Of a DNA stretch of 64,000 nucleotides, positions 60,586 through 64,000 are shown piece by piece; within the stretch, counting starts at the first letter, position 1; each line of letters starts with the position of its first letter. This DNA is from Halicephalobus mephisto. Its lineage: Eukaryota; Nematoda; Chromadorea; Rhabditida; Panagrolaimidae. The notes under the pieces are model-generated. The model was not told where the DNA came from. It did no database searches and saw nothing but the letters and a program-made list of their open reading frames with translations. The DNA is taken from the NCBI GenBank assembly GCA_009193035.1, contig SWDT01000011.1:1151248-1215247 (forward strand), in the 5' to 3' direction. Both the position numbers and the translations under genes were made by a program.

Positions 60586-60643
60586 ATCTCCTAGGATTGT
60601 TATTTGTTAGATAAAATGGTTATTAGGATTTTGGATAATGTGA

Positions 60644-63600
60644 TTATTCTCCTTCAGGAAGAAGATCGTCTTCCAAGATGTCAACGTCGTCGAAGAACTC
60701 CTCTGCTGATCCGGTGTCTCTTTTGGCCCCTGTTTTTGGACGAGAAGGAGGAGGACCAAGGGGGTCTTTGTAGCTGAGATCGGCAGAACCTGAATTTAGA
60801 TGTTTATTAATTAATGAAAAAAAAACTGACCGAGTTCTCTTTTTGGTGCTTGGTATTCGTCGTTTCCTTCTAGAAGTTGTCTAGCACTTTGTGAAGTTCG
60901 AATACTGGCCCTGGAGGAGATTCCTCTACTTTCGGGTCTGTTTCCGTATGGACTGGATACATGGAGACTTTGAGCTGAATTTGTGGATCTTCGTTTTCCT
61001 TGACTTGAATCTGTTTCTCTCTGAATTCGAAGTCGATGAGTATCTTCTAATTTTTTGAGTTTTCTAGCATAATCTTTTTCCTCAGGCATTCTGAGATCTC
61101 GACAAAGTTGAACAAGAAATTTTAAACATTCTACATTTGTTGGAAATTTTCGATGAATTTGTTTATAAAGTTCCAAAGCTTTCTGAAAATTTCCACTTCT
61201 TCTTTGACAACTGGCCATCAGAAGCTGCCATTTAATGTTGTCTGGTTCCAAAAGAGCAGCTTTTTCGAAGTAATTAACAGCTTTGTCCGGAAATTGGGTG
61301 TCGAGGTAGTAAGCTCCCATCCATTCAATCACTTCTATGTTGGCGGGAAACATACGGTAACTCTGAAATTTCAATTATTAAAATTAAAAATTTTCAGAAT
61401 CGAGGAATTTCTGAAAACTCCAAAATTTAAAATAATTGCTTGAATTATTTGAAACTTTAAATTTCGAAAATTCACATCGAAACAGTTTCGAAAAAATTAT
61501 TTTAAATTTCTTATTTGTTATATTGGGTGTTAAGTGGCTACTGCATAAGGAAGCCAGATCTCGGAGGGAAATATCCTACGTGGTAGAACAGTGGGCATAC
61601 TGTATACAGCAGACCGAATGTGGACTTGTTGTTATTATCATTGATATTATGTTTGGTCTTTGTTATATTGATGTGTTAACTGATAACTGCATAAAGAAGC
61701 CGGGTCTCGAAGGGAAATATCCTACATGCTAGACAGTGGGCATACTGTATACAGTAGACCGAATGGCACTTATTGTTGTTATTATCATTGTGCTAATCTT
61801 ATTATTGTTCGGATAAATAAGGAACTCTTATATCTTTCGTCTCTCACGTAATCGTACCGGTTCACCGAGATACAGAAATATTGTTGAAGACAACTCACGT
61901 TGTAGAAGGCAGTGAAGGCCCCTGCTTTGTCCCCCTCGACATCCAGGACTTTTCCGAGTTTGGCGGCCATGGAAGGGTCGATGTCGTCATCTAGAGTAGA
62001 ATAAAGCTCGATTGCTTGAGCGGTGTCTTCTATAGCCTCATATATGGCCGCCAATTGACATATGACCTGAGGATCGTCCTTGAGCATTGTTTGAAGTTTG
62101 TAGAAAATTTGAAGAGCTTGTTCAAAATCGCCTTGTTCTTTCGCGACGATTCCCAGATTATACAAAGCCTGGATGCAGGAGGATTCGACTTGAAGAGCTT
62201 CTTTGAAGCATTGCTGAGCTGCTTTCACCTCGCCATTACTGTAGTATATATTTCCTCTGTTAACAAGGGCATTGGCGTTATATCTGTCCAAGGCCAAAGC
62301 TTGATCCGCAAATTGAGCCGCTTCTTGAATTTTCGATTTTCCTTTGTAAAAATTAATCAAAGATAAATTATTCGCAGCTGCAGATCCGACTTTGCTTTCT
62401 TTGTTGTTGAACGCAATCAGGGCTTCTGTAGCGGCTTCAACTTCTCCTTGTTTCAGCAGATCCGCGGCTTTGTTTATCTCCAGCTCAATCGCGAGACTGG
62501 AGTACACCGATTGTTTGATGGCTTCCACGCACCAGGAATACCCGTCCGAAAAGGAAGAAGCGATCCTCGGGGAGATTATCTTCGCCGCAGTCAAAATAGT
62601 TCTTTCTCCTTGTTGTTTCCTGCTTCGTTCCCATTGCCTCAGGGTGTCGTTCTTCAGAATCTGAGCAGTCAAAACATCGTTTTCTTGATTGTATTTTATA
62701 TCGTCATCGATCATGATTGGAATGTCGACTAATCTTTGAAAAGCTTCCCTCATTTTGTCGTTATCATCCAAGCAATAAGCACAGAGAACAAGATTCAGGG
62801 CGATGGAGTAGTCGCCCCCGAGGTCCATGCACTCCTCGAAGTGGGCCATGGCGTCTTCGTACTTGCCCAGTCTGACCAGCGCCACGCCGACGTTGTTCTG
62901 GATCTTGCATCTCAGCCTGGTCTGGAACTGGGGGACTCTATCCAAGGCCATCCTGTAGTACTTCAAAGCCCTGATGTAGTCCTTCTTCCTGAAGTGGATA
63001 TTGCCTATGTTCACTTTCAGTCTTCCAGCAGTGGCATACATGGGTTCTTTCACGATACACTGGTAAGTATTCAAAGCGTCGTTCAACATCCCATTAGCCA
63101 TGTACTGTTGAGCCAAGTTATTCAACACAGCAAACGTCATATCGGCATACACATCCCCGAGTTTGTACTGCTCCCTCTGCTTCGCGGCTTCTCTTTCCTT
63201 CCTGCCGGCCTCTTTTGCCTTTTCCAAAGCGACTTTGAAGTTTTTCTGTTCATAAGCGAAAATCGACTCTTTCAGTAATTCGAACGTCTGATGTTCTAAT
63301 TTCAACATCTTCTGTCGGGCTCTAAAAATCATCGATGAATAGGTCGATGGATAAGTCGATGGATAAGTCGATGGATAAGTCGATGAATGACAAATTAAAA
63401 CTTACAAATCTACTTTTTTATCGATGTTGGCTGCTTGGATTCCTTCGAAGGTACTTTCTGAAATTTTTGTGATAACTTTGGGATTTTTAGATTAAGTAGA
63501 CTTTGAAAATTTTTGGAATTTTCGTTAAAGTTAGAAAAAAAGTCAGAATTCAGAGCTTCAGAAGTTGATTCTAAGTTTTTAGGTTTTAAACATTCGTCTA

Positions 63601-64000
63601 AATTTTGTAATAAATTATTTTTAAATATTTTTTAAATATATGAATAAAATTGAAAACCGACTTCTTCCTCCGGAAGTGTATCCAGCGGCCCTGACGGCGG
63701 TCATCGGTCTCGCGAGTTCTCCTCTTCTGGAGCCGATGGAGCTCCTCAATCCAGTGCCGAGGGCGCTGGGCATACGTCCCATGGATGTCGGAGGGGCCAA
63801 ACCCCCGATAAATCCAATAGGGGCAGGTTTCTGGCCCGTAACAGGTCTTCTACCATGACTCGACCTAGCCACTGCTTGAAGAAATTCTTTATCGTTATAA
63901 ACATTCTAAAAAAAATAAAATAAAATAAAAAATTCTAAAAAAAATAAAATAAAATAAAATAATTTTTAAACAAAAAAACATACATCAAGATCATAAGCAT
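60644..64000 (-). CDS. IFT88: IFT88 (intraflagellar transport 88), 5' end outside window
   Basis: TPR subunit of the IFT-B core complex, needed to build cilia. Exons on minus: beyond 64000 to 63984, 63905-63662, 63457-63406, 63321-61899, 61362-60831 and 60789-60644, about 804 codons, nearly the full family length (human about 830); only the first residues are missing. Visible: VARSSHGRRP, ARPMTAVRAAGYT, ALEKAKEAGRKERE, many TPR units (YCLDDNDKMREAFQRL, ALYNLGIVAKEQGDFEQAL), FPANIEVIEWMGAYYLDTQF, a Ser-rich linker and the C-terminal EEFFDDVDILEDDLLPEGE, which matches the human DDLLPE end. All junctions are in phase. Confidence 0.97.
61510..61800. repeat. ~146-bp direct duplication in an IFT88 intron
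   Basis: Two copies starting at about 61,516 and 61,660. Both contain GGGAAATATCCTAC, CAGTGGGCATACTGTATACA and TTGTTGTTATTATCATTG. The sequence is complex rather than AT-rich, unlike other intron repeats here. Confidence 0.85.
63336..63390. repeat. 12-bp microsatellite in an IFT88 intron
   Basis: Four perfect or near-perfect copies of GATAAGTCGATG within the intron 63322-63405. Confidence 0.9.

Overview
This is a eukaryotic, almost certainly metazoan, nuclear window. It is AT-rich and densely intronic, with many introns of only 45-75 bp and long non-coding stretches of diverged tandem repeats. It encodes homologues of TRAPPC10, AP-3 sigma, COPA, a TBP-like factor, TAK1, IFT88 (so a ciliated animal) and a zyxin/TRIP6-type LIM protein. 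Coding exons commonly begin a few bases after a T-rich 3' splice site, and several genes lie head-to-tail with gaps of 155-430 bp. This resembles a small-genome animal with spliced-leader trans-splicing and operons, such as a nematode-like invertebrate. The phylum cannot be fixed from the window and no spliced-leader gene was seen.

Layout. At 1-6370 (-) is TRAPPC10, with its 3' end outside the window. It is divergent from AP-3 sigma (6589-8001, +) across a 218-bp shared promoter. About 9.5 kb of repeats follows (17-bp minisatellite, ~270-bp and ~137-bp arrays). A three-LIM protein (17532-21587, +) carries tandemly duplicated exon-intron units. Next are a disordered Ser-rich repeat protein (22030-24319, -), the GPI-remodelling phosphodiesterase MPPE1/PGAP5 (25460-27275, -), coatomer alpha (27890-31848, +) and a TBP-like factor (32096-33940, -). 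A head-to-tail trio on + holds a queuosine-tRNA galactosyltransferase homologue (35040-36424), an inositol monophosphatase (36856-38133) and a Tctex-type dynein light chain (38317-38751). TAK1 (39320-41548, -) faces them. A second head-to-tail trio on + holds CYB5R4/Ncb5or (43264-46661), COX11 (46912-48076) and the inositol-pyrophosphate kinase PPIP5K (48232-55917), which has a tRNA-Phe on the opposite strand in its first intron. An unrecognised protein with a putative zinc ribbon (56256-58342, -), OXA1L (59274-60585, +) and IFT88 (60644-64000, -, 5' end outside) close the window.

Most notable observations: (1) the inositol monophosphatase gene has two alternative copies of one internal exon whose lengths and phases make them mutually exclusive; (2) the LIM gene contains near-identical 115-116 bp exon+intron units; (3) two introns have GC-AG boundaries; (4) a pair of abutting TA-flanked terminal-inverted-repeat elements and a 364-bp foldback element; (5) dispersed intronic repeat families, including a palindrome-cored CATATATG motif and a motif containing GCGCGGGAATTC; (6) two operon-like gene clusters. 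Housekeeping genes dominate. I saw no bacterial-type defence system, CRISPR, rRNA or viral gene.
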